Shown here: piece by piece, positions 49,701 to 63,142 of the stretch
Layout of the letters: every line of letters starts with the position of its first letter
Numbering within the stretch: the first letter of the stretch is position 1
From: Dipetalonema caudispina
Taxonomy: Eukaryota > Nematoda > Chromadorea > Rhabditida > Onchocercidae
Direction of reading: 5' to 3'
DNA length: 64,000 nucleotides
Assembly (NCBI GenBank): GCA_013365325.1
Contig: JABVXV010000006.1
Coordinates: 248,001 to 312,000, forward strand
Program-made: the position numbers and the translations under genes
The notes under the pieces: model-generated
What the model saw: only the letters and a program-made list of their open reading frames with translations
What the model was told of the DNA's origin: nothing
Databases searched by the model: none

Positions 49701-50399
49701 AGAATTGCATTCAAGGTAATCAATAAATCTGTCTATGTGGACAGGCATGAAGCATAAATGAATTTTAAAAGGCATCAATATATTCATTGAAATGCAGAAA
49801 TTAAAAATTTATTTCACAAAGGTCAACGACCAAAAAGCGAAAGGCTAAAAAATTCAGTTGCGCGATCAAAGAAAGATCCTTCTTGTTTACGGCAACTAAA
49901 TTCAAGAGAAAGCTTAAAACAATCCTACTGAAATAAATACATTACAGTTGCAAATGTAATTTGCATATTTCAAATCAAGTCGACATATAATGTGTGGGAA
50001 CAATAGATTATCACAACATAATTATATATTACATAGTCTTCGATGTAAGCAAATGAATAGGTGTGAGATTCTGAAAGAATCATACATCATAGCTTTTTAA
50101 AAATCTAATTACGCTTAATGATTTCGAATTTTTCGAAAAATCTTAAACACAATAACGAAAAATTCAATACTAACAACTAAATTTGAAATTATCAAAGCCA
50201 GATTAATTGATATTTCATTTATTGCTTTCGTTTATTGACAGTTAATCCCACTCATTCTGTTGATCAGTTAGATTCTTTCCTATTTGTTTCATGTATTATA
50301 TATAAAACAATATTAGTATTTTTGTCAGAATTTCAAGCTTGATTTAGCTGAATAGAAAATAAGAGACATTCCGTTTTCATGGAATAATAGCTAGGATAA
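46760..50399. other. Upstream region of the DAN gene, downstream of the ground-like gene
   Basis: No gene was assembled here. Items seen: a 36-aa ATG frame at 47317-47427 (plus, MTSSEISYDPV...) of higher GC than its surroundings, a hairpin at 47748-47788, an AC/AT microsatellite at 48275-48306, and a GC-richer, non-repetitive block at 48350-48510 with a GGCGCC palindrome. These may be regulatory. The rest is AT-rich. Confidence 0.5.
48275..48306. repeat. (AC)n(AT)n microsatellite
   Basis: About six AC units run into about nine AT units, followed by GTATATAG. Compound dinucleotide repeat, likely polymorphic. Confidence 0.85.
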
Positions 50400-52128
50400 T
50401 TAAATTTTCGGAAGTGGACTGAAAGCATAACAGGTTATATCATCGTTCGAATGCTGGCAAAAAGTATCAGTGTATGCAACATAGGAAAAATCATTTTCCG
50501 AACAGATTACATTGAATTGCTTGGACAGTTTCTCCTCGGCTGCCTGTTGAATCGTACGTTTAGAAATAGTTGTATCTTCGGTCATGTTCTAAAATCATTG
50601 AAAATTAGCACTAATTAAACAAATTAAGGAAAGAGAGTAAAACGATTTAATGATTTTCTGATCTGCGAAAGCTTCAAACTTCTGGCTACTTATGTGCAAA
50701 TGTCAAATTCAGTCAGAACAATCAGATGAAATATGAAGTATATATTTTTATAATCGAGATTTCTTTTTAAGAGAAAGAGAAATAGAAAGAGGGGATAGAT
50801 CTTCTTTAACAAACTATGTCAGCAAAGTTTTTGAAATTGATGATACAAATGGATTAATAAAAAAAAAGAAAAAAACTTTTACTGATAGATATTGAAACGA
50901 CTCATAGCATAGAAAGTATGAAACTACTGGAAGGTACAGAACGAATCCATGAATAATTCAAGAAAAAGCATACTTTGTAAAAAGAAGAATATTCCTGATC
51001 CAGAAAGTTCCACTAAACAGCTTAGGGACAGAAACTATGTTCTCGTTATTTTAATTTAACCGAAATATTCGAGCTAATTTTTTACACGCTGCTAAAGATC
51101 TGTTAGGATAACAGGTGAATTTCAATGCATCCCAAATTTTAAGTCAGCTTCAATTTTCTCTTTTTGTTCTAGTTTTAAGTTTGACAACAAAATTTGATCG
51201 GATAAAACCTTAAAAAATTGAACAAAGGAACGTGGAACTAACAAATCTCAACAAACTGTCGTTGACCAGGGGAATACTGACTGACCACCAACTACTGCTT
51301 CACAGATCATTTCGATCAATTTTATAACAATATTTTAACTTGAAATGTAAGTCTTTTCGTACCTCTTCCATAATTGATTTCAGGGCAGGATCATTGCATT
51401 TGGAATCGTCGTCCAAATCAGCAATAAGTGAAGCTGAAAATATTTTGGCACCGTGTATTCTCATTCGAGAGTACACGCAAGGCGTGACGCACGTGCAACA
51501 ACAATCGTTAATCACTGGCATCGTATATGTCGGTGTCAGCTTTGGGGCCTTTAATATGAAAAGTAAAAATAAGAAATCTTATCTGCTTTTGATTTTGACA
51601 ATTTTTTTTTTTATAAATATAAGTGTGAAATTGAGCATATTTTAATTAATTAGTTTACGGTAAGTTTTGTTGGGGTGAACTTACCGGCAGAGGACAAATA
51701 GGTGTTGGAGGTGGCAACGGGCACGGCGGGAATGGTGAAGGTGGTGGAGGGGGAAGTGTTGGTGGTGGGCAAATTATTGGTGGTGGACATATAGTAGGTG
51801 GTGGACAGATTGGTGGTGGAGGACAAGGAGGTGGTAGAGGTGGACAGATTACCGGAGGAGGAGGTGGTGGACATAGTATTGGTGGAGGACAAGGAGGAGG
51901 TAAAGTGGGACAGATTACTGGAGGAGGAGGTAGTGGACATATTTGCGGTGGAGGACAAGGAGGAGGAGGAGGTGGGCAGATTGGAGGTGGAGGAGATGGT
52001 GGACATAAGAGTGGTAAGCATGGCTTGCATTTATATGCTATACAAGGTGTCACTAAGGGACAGCAACCAAAGGTATCACAAGTATCCCACATTTGCATGA
52101 ATACGATTGTGAACATCAATAGTTCCAT
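50400..52128 (-). CDS. Ground-like domain secreted protein with Pro/Cys-rich repeat (272 aa)
   Basis: Member of the nematode ground-like (grl/grd) family, distant Hedgehog-related secreted proteins made in epidermal and other surface cells. Exons 52128-51685, 51548-51363, 50588-50400, all phase 0. Residues 1-15 are a modest hydrophobic leader (MELLMFTIVFMQMW), followed by a Cys cluster, then about 110 residues of CPPP/ICPPP-type repeat. Exon 2 has a CCCTC segment and the start of the ground-like domain (KCNDPALKSIMEE, Cys199). Exon 3 completes it: QQAAEEKL, FNVICSENDFSYVAYTD, FCQ, DDITCYAFSP (Cys239, Cys254, Cys263), then stop. The domain motif order matches the family. Signal peptide and exact start are less sure; no earlier ATG was considered. 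Confidence 0.9.
51716..51990. repeat. Minisatellite encoding the CPPP repeat
   Basis: Degenerate tandem copies of GGTGG/GGAGGA-type units (plus strand) encode the Pro/Cys repeat of the ground-like protein on the minus strand. Stops are rare here in most frames, so several long overlapping open frames arise by composition. Confidence 0.8.
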
Positions 52129-52688
52129 GATCTAAAAGTGAAATTGAAATTAGACTGACTGATGAGATTTAGAGGAAAGTTTCTCATTTCTAATACTTAT
52201 TCAGGATTTCCCACCTTAGATTTATCAGTTTGATACTTCTTTTTCTGGTCTACAGAAAGATGGATAATGACGGTTATAATTTATTGTAAAAGATCATATT
52301 TCCCTTTTATGAATGCCAGAGTGATTTCGTCTAATGCAATGAATGGTTTTAAAATTTTCACAACAATTTCAAATATTGTGGTTTGAGTTCTTGATGATTT
52401 AAAGGAACGGTCATCTGAATTTCTAACTCTCTATAAATAGGATTAATACTTTCCTAGTTTAAGAAAGGGTGTGGAAAATATATTCTCTTTTTTAATACAT
52501 GTTGAAAGCTAAACATAGTAATATCATTTTCAAAGTAGATTTTTGATCTTAAAATAGATCAGAACTTTAGTATCTATGGTACCAAATACAAGTTATCTTC
52601 AGTAATAGCAATCGTTAAGGAAAATCTGCGATGCAAATGTAAATTGAAATAATCTTTCATCATACCGTGGTCATTGCCCCTCAATGTA

Positions 52689-52733
52689 GCAGTAGTAGTA
52701 GTAGTAATAATAATAATAGTAATAATAATGATA
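52689..52733. repeat. (AGT)n(AAT)n microsatellite
   Basis: Five or more AGT units followed by interrupted AAT units. Simple trinucleotide repeat. Confidence 0.85.
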
Positions 52734-54110
52734 ATATATAAGCGAATAGATGTAAAGTAATTTGAGAACCAACTGTACTTCACTGTTAGATATGTTTAAA
52801 ACGTTATAGTTGATGCATTTCAGAAAAAAAAAAAAAAAAAAAAGGATTGCAGCGATTATTACCACAGCGAGCAATTATGACGTTGGACCATTTTTGGTGT
52901 TTGTTTAGTTACAAAGTTATTACAAGTTAGAAGTTTGAGTGAAACGACGGAGAAGGACTTTAAGAAGTGATGCAGATCGTCTCATGATTTCTCCATTTTC
53001 TCTTTCCTTTTGTTGCTTTCAACTGATGAATCAGCGATGAAGTATGCCCTACGGCAATTCCGGATTTACGAATCCCTTCACTGCTAATAGTAGCATGATC
53101 AGTAATTCACTGCTGAGGTTATTGGTAATAGTTGTGTTATGATGATAATGATAATATTGAAAAAAATAAATACGGTAATGACAAATCAGAAAAATAGTCA
53201 ACAAATAAATTTTGTTTTTTTGTGTATTCATATCATCCCAATCGTTGTCTGCTTACTTCATTGGTAAAACCGGACTTGATTTTTCACTTTAATTTAGAAA
53301 AAAAATCGGAAGCAAATTGAACTAAATTACAAGTTCGCAGATACATTTAATAATGACTGTCTTTCTTCACACATCATTTAGAAAATGAATCGTCCATGAA
53401 TGAAATTGAAATTTAAGTAAAAGTAAATATGAGATAAGAAAGAAAAATCTTTTCCCTTACTCAAATGCCGTTTTCAATGCTGTTTTAAAATATCAGCCGG
53501 AGGCAATTTAACATAGTCATTCCAAAATTCCAAATCATTTTTTTTTTTTCGGGTATTAACAAAAAGCAGCAATGAAATACAATTTAAAAGATGACTCGCA
53601 AATGACAGCAAAATTCCTAAATAATGCCCCCACAGGTTTGCGTCACCAACTAGTTTTCCAATCTCATCATATCTTTTACATGACAATTTCCATTATTAAA
53701 TGCAATATTTCAATTTTACTCATTTACCAAATTTAAATTATTTTTTTTACACTTTAAATATGTGAAAATTGTTTACCACGTTTATGCAACCATATTTCGA
53801 TCATTGCATTCACTGATAAAATATTGAAGTTTGCAGGAAATTTAATATATTTGAAGCATATTTAATGTGGAAAATTTCCTGATATCAAAAATTTAAAGAA
53901 GTTTTAGCGGAGGCGTACTGTAGATTACTGTCCAGAATGACAGTACCCATGAATTTTGTGTTAAATATAATTGATCGCGTCCTAACACTACAGTTGGATT
54001 ACGGTACTTTCCAATGTGGGGTTGTGATTGTGAGTGTGAGAGGCTGTTCTCAAGCGTACGTGAATGTAGGTGGAGTATTGTACGTGTAGGGCTTATGGAG
54101 TTTCAAAACG

Positions 54111-54168
54111 TAATGCTCATAGTTTCAGCGGTATACGAATAATGCTCATAGTTTCAGCGGTATACGAA
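54111..54168 (+). repeat. Perfect 29-bp tandem duplication
   Basis: Two adjacent identical 29-bp units (54111-54139 and 54140-54168), each starting TAATGCTCATAGTTTC and ending GTATACGAA. The second ends 29 bp before the start codon of the TFB2M-like gene, so the duplication sits in its promoter or 5' leader. Perfect identity suggests a recent event or an assembly collapse/expansion. Confidence 0.9.
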
Positions 54169-54197
54169 TAAGTGGAATTATCTGGGATAGTGTCAAG

Positions 54198-57100
54198 ATG
54201 TTTCTTAGTGCAATTCAGAGGTGCTGTAGTACATTAGCATGCACTTCTGCACTCACTGCATCATATCCAGGCTTGCATTTGCAGTCAGATTCAGTAGCAT
54301 TTGACCAATGCCATTCAATTGATGCTTATCTAAAAACAAAGGTTTGGCGTATTTATTTTATAAGCATGTTTGAGAATTGCAAAAATTAAAGCATATGATT
54401 TTTGATGTTGCTAATATGATAGCACAGCTATTCATATTTCCTCCTTGGCCACTGATATGTTAATACAACTGTTGTGGTTCCCTAGTTAGCCACTGATCTG
54501 ATAAACTGTTTGGATTCGTCCTGTGTTTACTATAACAGATGACACGATTTGACTTTTTCGTAATTCTACGAAATTCTCACAGTTAAGATGCATTTTGATC
54601 CCAGAGAGTTTATGAAATTCATTTTTAATCCATTGTTATTTTTTCTCTGCATTTTCAACCTTCAATCAAAAAATGGTTTACAGAATGAAAGATTTAAGTC
54701 ACCAATTACGAGGGATTTCCCGGAACATCCTGAAAGTGAAAGATCTCAGATTCTGAAGGAAAATTCGAAACATCTTGAAAAGCAGAACTTGGCACAACTC
54801 GGTTCTCGTAAAGAGTTTTATCTACGGGAAAATGAAGTTAAAATGGCAAGAAGTACGGGCGTTGGCATCGGTGATGAAAGACTGGAAAGTGAGCTTATAA
54901 AGTTTTATACGATAAAGAAAAAAGGGCAAATAAACAAAAATATTTGTTGATCAAAATTTTTTTTTATTCCCATTTGAAATTTTGTCGCGTTAAGAATTGA
55001 AGGAAATCCAGAACTTCTTCGAAATCGGATAGATAGGACAAATTAACAAATATGAAGTTAATAGGGAGTTTTTTTCTAACGAGCAAATATAGAATTAACA
55101 AGAAGTTCATATCAAAATATAAGACTGTTGAAGAGCTCTAATCCAACTTCTGACTAGATAATGAAGACTTGATGCGATTAGCAAATTTGTAAATAAAAAT
55201 AGGCTTAGTTTTGTTTCACTGTGCTAAGGTCTAAAAAAAGGCCTCTTTAGGTTTACTCTGTAATTTATTTCTGTTAGAGATAAAATTTGTTTTGATAGCG
55301 TATCTGGTGAATGCATTACTCTCAAAATCTCCGGATGGAAGTACGCTTAATGGTATGAACATCGCCATGTTTGATTTACATTCAAAGTGTTTTGCTGAAC
55401 GATTATTAAATGCTGGTGTTTCTAGCCTTTCCATCATTGAAGCATCACAACATGAAGCTCAAAAAGCGAAGGTTCGTTTGCTTTCATGGATTTTTGGGCT
55501 TCTGATTTCTGTTAAGATCCAAATGCAATAAGCAATTCACATCTGAACGAAAGTTACTTGAAAAATAGATTAAAATATAAAGAATTTTTTACACTTCAAA
55601 CAAAATAACTTCTTAGTCGTTTTTGGACTTAATTTTAGAATTGTCGGTTTATTCGCTATAGGTTTGAACGAATTGTTACATTTATATTATACTGCCTTAT
55701 GAACAGTTGTTAAGTTAAACGCGTTTCGTTCCTTTTTTTTTCCTATACTGGGGTTTTAATCTCATCTGAATTCGATTTCTAAAGTTCTCTTTGGAAATTA
55801 TTTATTTATTTGACTGATAAGGATTTATAAAGATTCACATATGGCTTGCGCTGATTTATACAACTTCATTGGTGGTCCATAATCTATTGTTTTGCTCATC
55901 ATTATGAAAACAAAATAATCTCCCATTGCCTAAAATGTACGTTATAGCATATTTAAAATGTGTAATGGTTTTCAGTACTTATCCTCAGCAGACGGTAATT
56001 GACACGATGTAGAAGAGGAACTCAATTTAAAGATGAGTGTTAATATAAAATCCTTGAAATTCAAGAAATAGAAATAGAATATTGATAGTAAGTACGAGGC
56101 ACTTAATAGTGATGTCCTTTGTTGCTATGTGTCTGTTGCTACTTTTAAGTTATCCATTCTCTCTTAAAGTAGATGCTGTTAGTTTCGCTTTCTTACTCAA
56201 CAGCTATAATTTTCTGTTTATTTTGGAATGTTCATTGGATTTAATGATTGTCATGCGAACATCACGTTGTTTTTCGTGTAACAAAGGAAAACGAGGAGAG
56301 AGGCTTTTTTCAGCCTCTTTTTCCGTTGAAGTTTTAAAAAACTCAATGATATAGAAGCTTCTTAAGAAGTAAGGAAGCTAACTTAAGCAATTTTGACAGC
56401 ACTTTTATTTGTTTTAATGGAAAATTTTTGGGATTTTTTCGATCTAGCAAGTTCACTGTAAACAACTAACGCTAACACGTTATTTCTCTGATGAAAAGTA
56501 CTTCAAGAATCCTGAACGATTTTTATTTTCAGTTTATGATATTCTTATTATTTCGATGAGTTTAATTTTTTTATCCTTTGTCCATGTTATGGATGCAATA
56601 TTTCGTTGTCTCATTTCAAGGTGTGTTGAAATGGTTTTACTTTTGATGCCAAAAATGATTAAGCTAGACATTACGACTCGGAAACCTCGATAAGGAGCGT
56701 GTTTTATACTTCGAAGGACTTAATTTTTAAGTTATAAATAGTTCAGATTGCTGTCTTTAATAGAAATTCGCCTCTCTCACTGCCAATAGTCGAACTGTAA
56801 GTTTCTAACAATCGTTTCTGAATAATTCATCCGAACTCCGAAAAGATTTTTGTCGGCTATCGGCGGCTTTGGGTGAAAACTGTTAACATTTCTTGTGAAT
56901 CTTGGATTTTCTAAAAATTTAAGAGGTATACTTAAAAGAAAATTTCATGAAAGATACGCGAAAAGTTTTTGTAGACAAAGGATTATAGCTTATCATGGTT
57001 TGTCGAAAGATCTGAATCTCCAGCACAGTTTGTCTGTAAGACAGTCATGGAGAAACCTTTATTTTACTGTACAAAAATATGTATCCTTCTGTTCGTGGAA

Positions 57101-60100
57101 AAAATTTTGAGCTTCTAACTATCTATTAAAATTTCGAATTAATGCTCATCAAATTTAAGTTTAAAAATCATATTTCGTGCTATGCAGATGTTTGAGCTGT
57201 TGGTGCAGTTACAACATCAATAATACCGGAGAGTCTTTCGATTTATTAGTCTGTGAATAATTGTGAAAATATCAAAATATGATGCAAACAAACTTGAAAT
57301 ATCCTTTTTTTATATTGGGATAGATGTGACAATATGAAAACTTTTAATGTTCTTTTATTAGTGCGTTTTAATTACTTTAGTAAACGTTTTGAGTTGAATT
57401 TTAATAACGGGTGATCATTTTTAATTTGGCGCCAGGTTTTTTATTTGTAAGTATTGGATAAATTAGACGAAAAATAAAAGAAAACTCAAAATAGTGGACT
57501 TATATCGAGAAGCTATATTGGACGTGAAATCGAACCCATTTCTGTAATGAAGGATGGTTTCTCGTCTCCATTCCAAGTTGAGTTTTTATAGAAAAAAATT
57601 TTTTGGTAAAAATCATAAATGATATATTCCGTTTAAGATTTGTAGGAGACAATAAATGTGATCCGCTATCATTTAGTTTCCCAGGACATTGTTCTACAAT
57701 GATTTTAAATTATTTTGAGAAGAGATTGCAGTGAGCGGTCTTAAATATAAGTTGTTTCTGTTTATATAAATTTAGGCAAACATTATTATTATCATTATTA
57801 TCATGTGATTACATAAAATCATTGAATTGAGATGAAGTAGAATGAGTACGAAAACGTATTTGATTTTCTGTCAACATTTTTTCGATGAAATGCGGTAAGT
57901 TTGCTAGGTGGCAGTTTTTCACCACTTTTCAATATCAACAAGGCAGTTTCATCTCCGGACCAAATAACCTGAATTTTTACAGCGAACGATGCTAACTCTC
58001 TATGTAATTTTATACATGGAAAGCTAATCTATAATCCAGTTTTGCTTCAAAATAGTAGTTAATGACAGCAGTATAAATGTATTATGATGTTGATGTTTGT
58101 AAAGATAATGGCAAGTGCATAGACACACTTTTGCGCTCGATTCGCTTTCCAGAAAAAGGATCTAATTAGTTAGTGGTAAAAGAATATTAAAATATGTTTG
58201 CACAAAGCAAATATACATAATTTTTGTACTTTCTGTTACAATTCAAAACCATCCGAACCTATCTGTTCTAAATGAACGTGTTGACTTTTGGATTAACTTT
58301 TACCATTACAGAATTACTATCAAAGATATTGTAGTATAAAGATTCTCTGTTTTTTAAGTATTTCAAGTAACAGCTGAATCCTTCATGAAATCGGAATTGA
58401 ATTTAAATGTAGTTAAGAATCAAATCAATTTTCACTATACTAGAACTGCTACAGCGGTCGGAATTTTCCCCACCATTTTTAAATTAAAATCCTTTTACCA
58501 CTAAATTTTCATCTGTGCTACGATGTAATTTATAAAATGTACATGTCTGCATTATGTTCAATATCATTTGTGAGAAGAGCGGTTGGCGAACATGTCTGGT
58601 TGTGTGAGTAACAGTAATATTAACAGTTATTTAACAACAGGTCCTTAATATCTCTCCATAAACTATTCATGTTCTGAAAGCATGTCTGATTGAATGTACT
58701 CAGCTATAACGGATGCACGCTAATGAAGTTGTATCAGTGAGTATGTTGGTGGGAATAGATGAAATATGATGAATTGAATGTGAAGAATTAGTTAAGTGAG
58801 ATATGATTAAATGTTTGGAAGTGAATTCTTTTGAATACTTGTTGACAAATGGAAAATTAATGAGTCCCTCATAGGGAAAAAGAAGAAGAAAGAACTGTTC
58901 AACAAGGGAATATAAAATGATAAATTAGCTTATGGGAATAATTAAACATACCTGTTAGAGATTTCCCTTGTTGTTCCGATTTCCTTCAGCCGATTGCAAA
59001 ACTGCATTACTGAGCTCAAATGGTTACAATTATAACTGCATCTTGAACTCCACTTAAATATCTCCTAACTATCTTGATGTCTACGATCAAATTTCCTTGT
59101 TTTCCCCGAGGTTTCGTTTTGAAGTCTTTTTTTGGATAAGGCTCCAATGGAATTTTAAAGAGATTAGGATTTTAATCGGAGTAAAATCTTGAAATTACGG
59201 AACTGTCTTGTAAGATTAAACCATCAAAATAAGACATTTAGGATAAAATAGATAACAAACAATTCTCTTTTAATTTTCTTTTAATAATTACACCAAAACT
59301 TCGAAGTTATGTTTTGAAGTTGTATTTGCTAGTATCATTGATAACTTGGAGCTTTTTTGGGAGACAATTAAAGCAAGTATTGTTTCAGTATCGTTATTAT
59401 CAAAACATACATTTTAATTTCCACTATTAATTAGGCAGTTAAATATACCTAGAATTTATGCAATCTGCTTTGGTTAAAATTTTCTTTGTTATTTTCATTT
59501 TCTTGCAAGTATCCTACATTCCTTTTGCTGGAAAAGATCTTGTTTTTATCAATTCTAACACAACAAATCAACGGTTTACAATCCAGTTTAGTAACCTGAA
59601 TAAATTAATGTAGGTATAAAATCGTCTGGGATAAAGCGATAGTTAAATGCGGTGACCTACGCATTTTACAATAATATCATTTTTAATTTGTTAAAACTGA
59701 TGCTAAAAAGGAAAAGTTTAGTAAAAGATTCCTCACTTTTAAATAACAAGCGCAAATGATTAAATCAGTTTCTGGGATGAAATTACCTGTAGTTAGTCAA
59801 TTTCATCTCTTTTTTTGATGTTAAATAGTCAGTATAAGTATTGCTAGAATTACTGAATTCATGACTTTCAAGAACATTTATGCAATAAGGTAGATTTTTT
59901 ATTGCAAATAGATGAAAGCAGACTTTTTTAGGAATATGCAGGGAAGATGCGAAAAAAAGGAGGATTAATAGTTGGAGCATATCGAGCTAATATGGAATCA
60001 TTGTTTCCACTTTGTACACGAAAGAAGCAGACACCATTCCCAGCTAAGCTTCTCTTTGCTAACCAGCAGCTCATGAAGGATGCCGTTAATCCGTTTACGT

Positions 60101-63100
60101 TATCAAACACAAATATCGCACAAATTGGTATGCCTATTTTTTTGAGTTTTTTATGGATACCGTTAGGATTCCCGATGTGTTTAGCTACTAACAAGTCTCT
60201 GTTTCGAAATTCCACGAAAACTTAAAATTGCAAATTGAGACTTGAAACACCAGATAGCTCCAGTGAAATGATGATTCATTATTTTATTAATTATTTATTT
60301 AGTGAAATATTATAAAGTTCAGTAATAAATTCAGTAGGACAAATTGATACACTGTGATCAGACCGCTAATTGTATGGATTTTTTACCTTTAACCTAGCGT
60401 GGTAGCGAAAAATTGACATTTCAAAATTAGTAATAGTATTATGCATTTATTCATAGCTAACAACTATTGGCAGATGACTTCTGCTCATATTTCAGTTATT
60501 CTCAAAAACTTTAATTTAGAACCTGACAATACATCGACGTTATTGAAATTGGACTTGACTTCCACTCTTTATATCTGCAACTAAGAGTAGCAGAATAAAG
60601 AGCTAGAAGAATTTTTTTTTAGATGCCATTAGAAAATCAGAATAATTAGGCCAAGAACGCGCAACTCAATCAAAATTTGAGTGGTAATTATGAGACCATC
60701 GGCCGTTCTCTAACGTTTAGATAAATTTTTTAAATATTCTGCTAGTTTTTCTTCCTTTCCTTTTTCCATTCTTTCAGCATGCATCAGATTTGAATTCCTC
60801 TGAAGAGACTGGATTTATCAAATTATCTCCAGTGGTTCTTTAAAATCATAGAAAAATTTCATTGTTTTGAGATGCTGAACTTTCTTTAGTCATACTTCTG
60901 AATCTTATTAGTGAAAGAATTCTTACATTATCATAACGGATTTCTTATCCATTCATTTAAAAAAGAAAAAAAAAAGAGTTATAGGAGAAGGAAATACATT
61001 TTGACAGGAGGCCTGTTGTATTGTAAAGTACCAACAAACAAGATTAGTTAGTAAAATTAGATTAGACTGTATGTTAGAGTTCGTCCATATTTGAGTATTA
61101 TATTTACTGGTGTCTTTAAGAGAACTTTAAATTGAATTATTTTTTTGCCATTATTGTTTTTTATATACCTATATATTATTGATTAGAAAGTAGTGGAGAG
61201 AACTTGAGAATTTCATTTTACCAATTCTGGGGTGTCCTATTTATTGACACTCACTGCTTTGCTAAGCTCAGATTGATATGCTACAAAATTATATTACTTT
61301 GCCCATTTTTGCTATCATTTCAGATGACGAATCCGGTAATAAACAAAGATTCGCGCCGATAGTAATTGGTTGTTTGCCCACAGCCACTCAACAATCTAAT
61401 ATGCTTACTTCAATGATCTTTAATTTAATCATGCATTTATGTTCGGTGAAAAAGGACACAATGTTTCAGTATGGTGCCGTACAGCTTATCACATTTCTTT
61501 CAGCTGGGTAAGTTATTAGATCAAAACAGTTATTTTTTGAAATACAAAAAATGTTTTAACAAATTATGCAAGTATGATGAATAATGATCAACTGTTAATA
61601 AGGAATAAGTTCTGAATTATTAGGGCTTATTTTTTGAAGTATTATTTAGTTTCCTGTATGAAATTATAGATTTCTGTCCAACTCATAGTTTTACAAATAA
61701 TATTTCTCTTTGATTTGTTGTGTCATTTTTTTCCGGCATAATGACTGTTAGTAACTTTTAATCATTCTCGGGGCTTATCGTATAAATTATGATTAACAGA
61801 GACGTTGACATTATTCTGAACATGGTAATCTTTGATTACCATTGTTACGGTTAACTTCTTGAAGCAGCACTTCACATTCCCTTTTTTAAGTATAGAGATA
61901 TCCATAAAATAGACCCTTCCTCATTTTATGAACTTCTTTTCCAACTCACTTTTTCTTCCTAAAGGAAAATTTATAATTTTTTCTTTTTTCAAATTAGATG
62001 TCTCTAGTTGAAGTGGAAACATTGTTTGTCGAGCTCAGTAATTTCATATTTTCATCCTATGGAATAAATTTTGTTTCTGTTTTGCAAATAAATTAGAGCT
62101 TTTTTTTGAGTAATTTTGTGCTGGCAACCTGTGCCATGGATCCCAATATGCAGTTTGTATCGAATGGAAGCAAACACAAATCGTGGCTACTCAATAAATT
62201 ATTTACCGTCAAGCCAATATCCGGCTATTCAGGATTTCCGCGCAACACTTTCAGCCCTCCATTTCCGCTGTCCAAATCTTTCTCTTATGAAAAGAAATTT
62301 AATTCGGTAATTTTTTTTTTTTTTCTTTATACAGTGTTTTTCATATTTGCTATAGTATTCAGAGCAACGAAAATGTTACTGATGTTTTCTTTTTTGTTGT
62401 TTTTGTTTAATACTTGGGTCCGCTGTAGGCAAGACGAGTCACTTATAAAGTTCGTCAAATTTCTATTAAATTTCGTCAAGTATTCTAGTTTCATTTGGCA
62501 TAGAATAAATATCCGTTATTTGTATGGTATAGTGTTTCGAATTTAGATTGGTATTACGAATGAAAGTCTGTACGGTGTGACAATACAGCCGAAAAGCGAA
62601 ATTGATATTGGCAATCTGAATTCATTGGCCAGTTCGAGTGAAGAAATTCTAATGAAGTACGCATTTTGGCTTACTTTTACGGGCAAAATGACTGCTAAAA
62701 CAAAAGTCGCTGAAAAACTCAGGTTTGATACCGGAATTTTTGCTGTTTGAGTTGGTCATAAATTTTTTATGCTATATGAGATGTAGCTCTATTTTCTCAT
62801 TGAAGCAGTATTGTTTTTGTCGGCTATCAGATTTTCCCAGCTTCAGTTCAACCTTTAGCTAGTTGTGCATACTTCAGTAATATCAGTTGAGTTTCATTTT
62901 TGTTACTCGATGCTTATCATAATGCGTAGGATTTCAGGGAATGGTTTCCAAAAGCAAACATAGATCTAAACTCTGTGGTTGAATCAGATACCAAAGTTGC
63001 TGATCTGAAGGTAGAAGATTTCGATAAAATGTTTTCTTTGCTGCATATGGAGTTGAATGACAATTTTACGCATGTCAATGAACTGAGGAATTTTTATGCG

Positions 63101-63142
63101 CACTTCAGGCCTGCAGTTGAAAATGCTAAATTCGCCGATTAA
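54198..63142 (+). CDS. Mitochondrial transcription factor B2-like (TFB/rRNA dimethyltransferase family), 492 aa
   Basis: TFB2M-type proteins assist mitochondrial RNA polymerase in promoter melting and descend from rRNA adenine dimethyltransferases. Exons: 54198-54341, 54684-54888, 55299-55471, 59932-60127, 61324-61507, 62111-62306, 62547-62722, 62938-63142; every junction phase agrees. The first exon looks like a mitochondrial presequence (Arg, Cys, Ser, Ala-rich, no acidic residues in the first 25). Family-like features are YLVNALLSKSPDG (about 118-130), the hydrophobic core GVSSLSIIEASQ, VIGCLPT (254-259; compare VVGMFPS in TFB2M), FQYGAVQLITF, and DFDKMFSLLHMELND near the C terminus. The Gly-rich SAM motif is not seen: MFDLHSK stands in its place. 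Assignment rests on remembered family patterns, so it is moderate. Direct joining across the 4.5-kb intron could miss an exon. Confidence 0.65.
55472..59931 (+). other. 4.5-kb intron of the TFB2M-like gene
   Basis: By far the largest intron in the window, bounded by GTTCGT and CTTTTTTAG. Short T-rich open frames inside (for example 56082-56354 and 56895-57110) lack splice context and homology. TTTGGCGCC at 57425 and several GATAAC-type elements were seen. No nested gene recognised. Confidence 0.55.

Larger units (their letters stand above)
52129..54197. other. Divergent intergenic region (ground-like / TFB2M-like)
   Basis: Holds a trinucleotide microsatellite (52689-52733), an A run near 52825-52843, and a 29-bp tandem duplication just before the plus-strand gene. 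On the minus strand, 53474-53686 is open for 70 codons with a hydrophobic core (GHYLGILLSFASHLLNC) and a charged end (KKKNDLEFWNDY), but begins with TTG; it could be a last exon of an unseen gene or chance. Confidence 0.5.

Noticed and set aside
51650..52135. Long Ser/Thr-rich and Gly-rich frames overlapping the ground-like exon on both strands
   Set aside because: Shadows of the GGT/GGA minisatellite, which rarely forms stops. Only the Cys/Pro frame joins in phase to the ground-like domain.
56082..57110. Open frames in the large intron of the TFB2M-like gene
   Set aside because: T-rich hydrophobic composition, no homology, no phase-compatible join to flanking exons.
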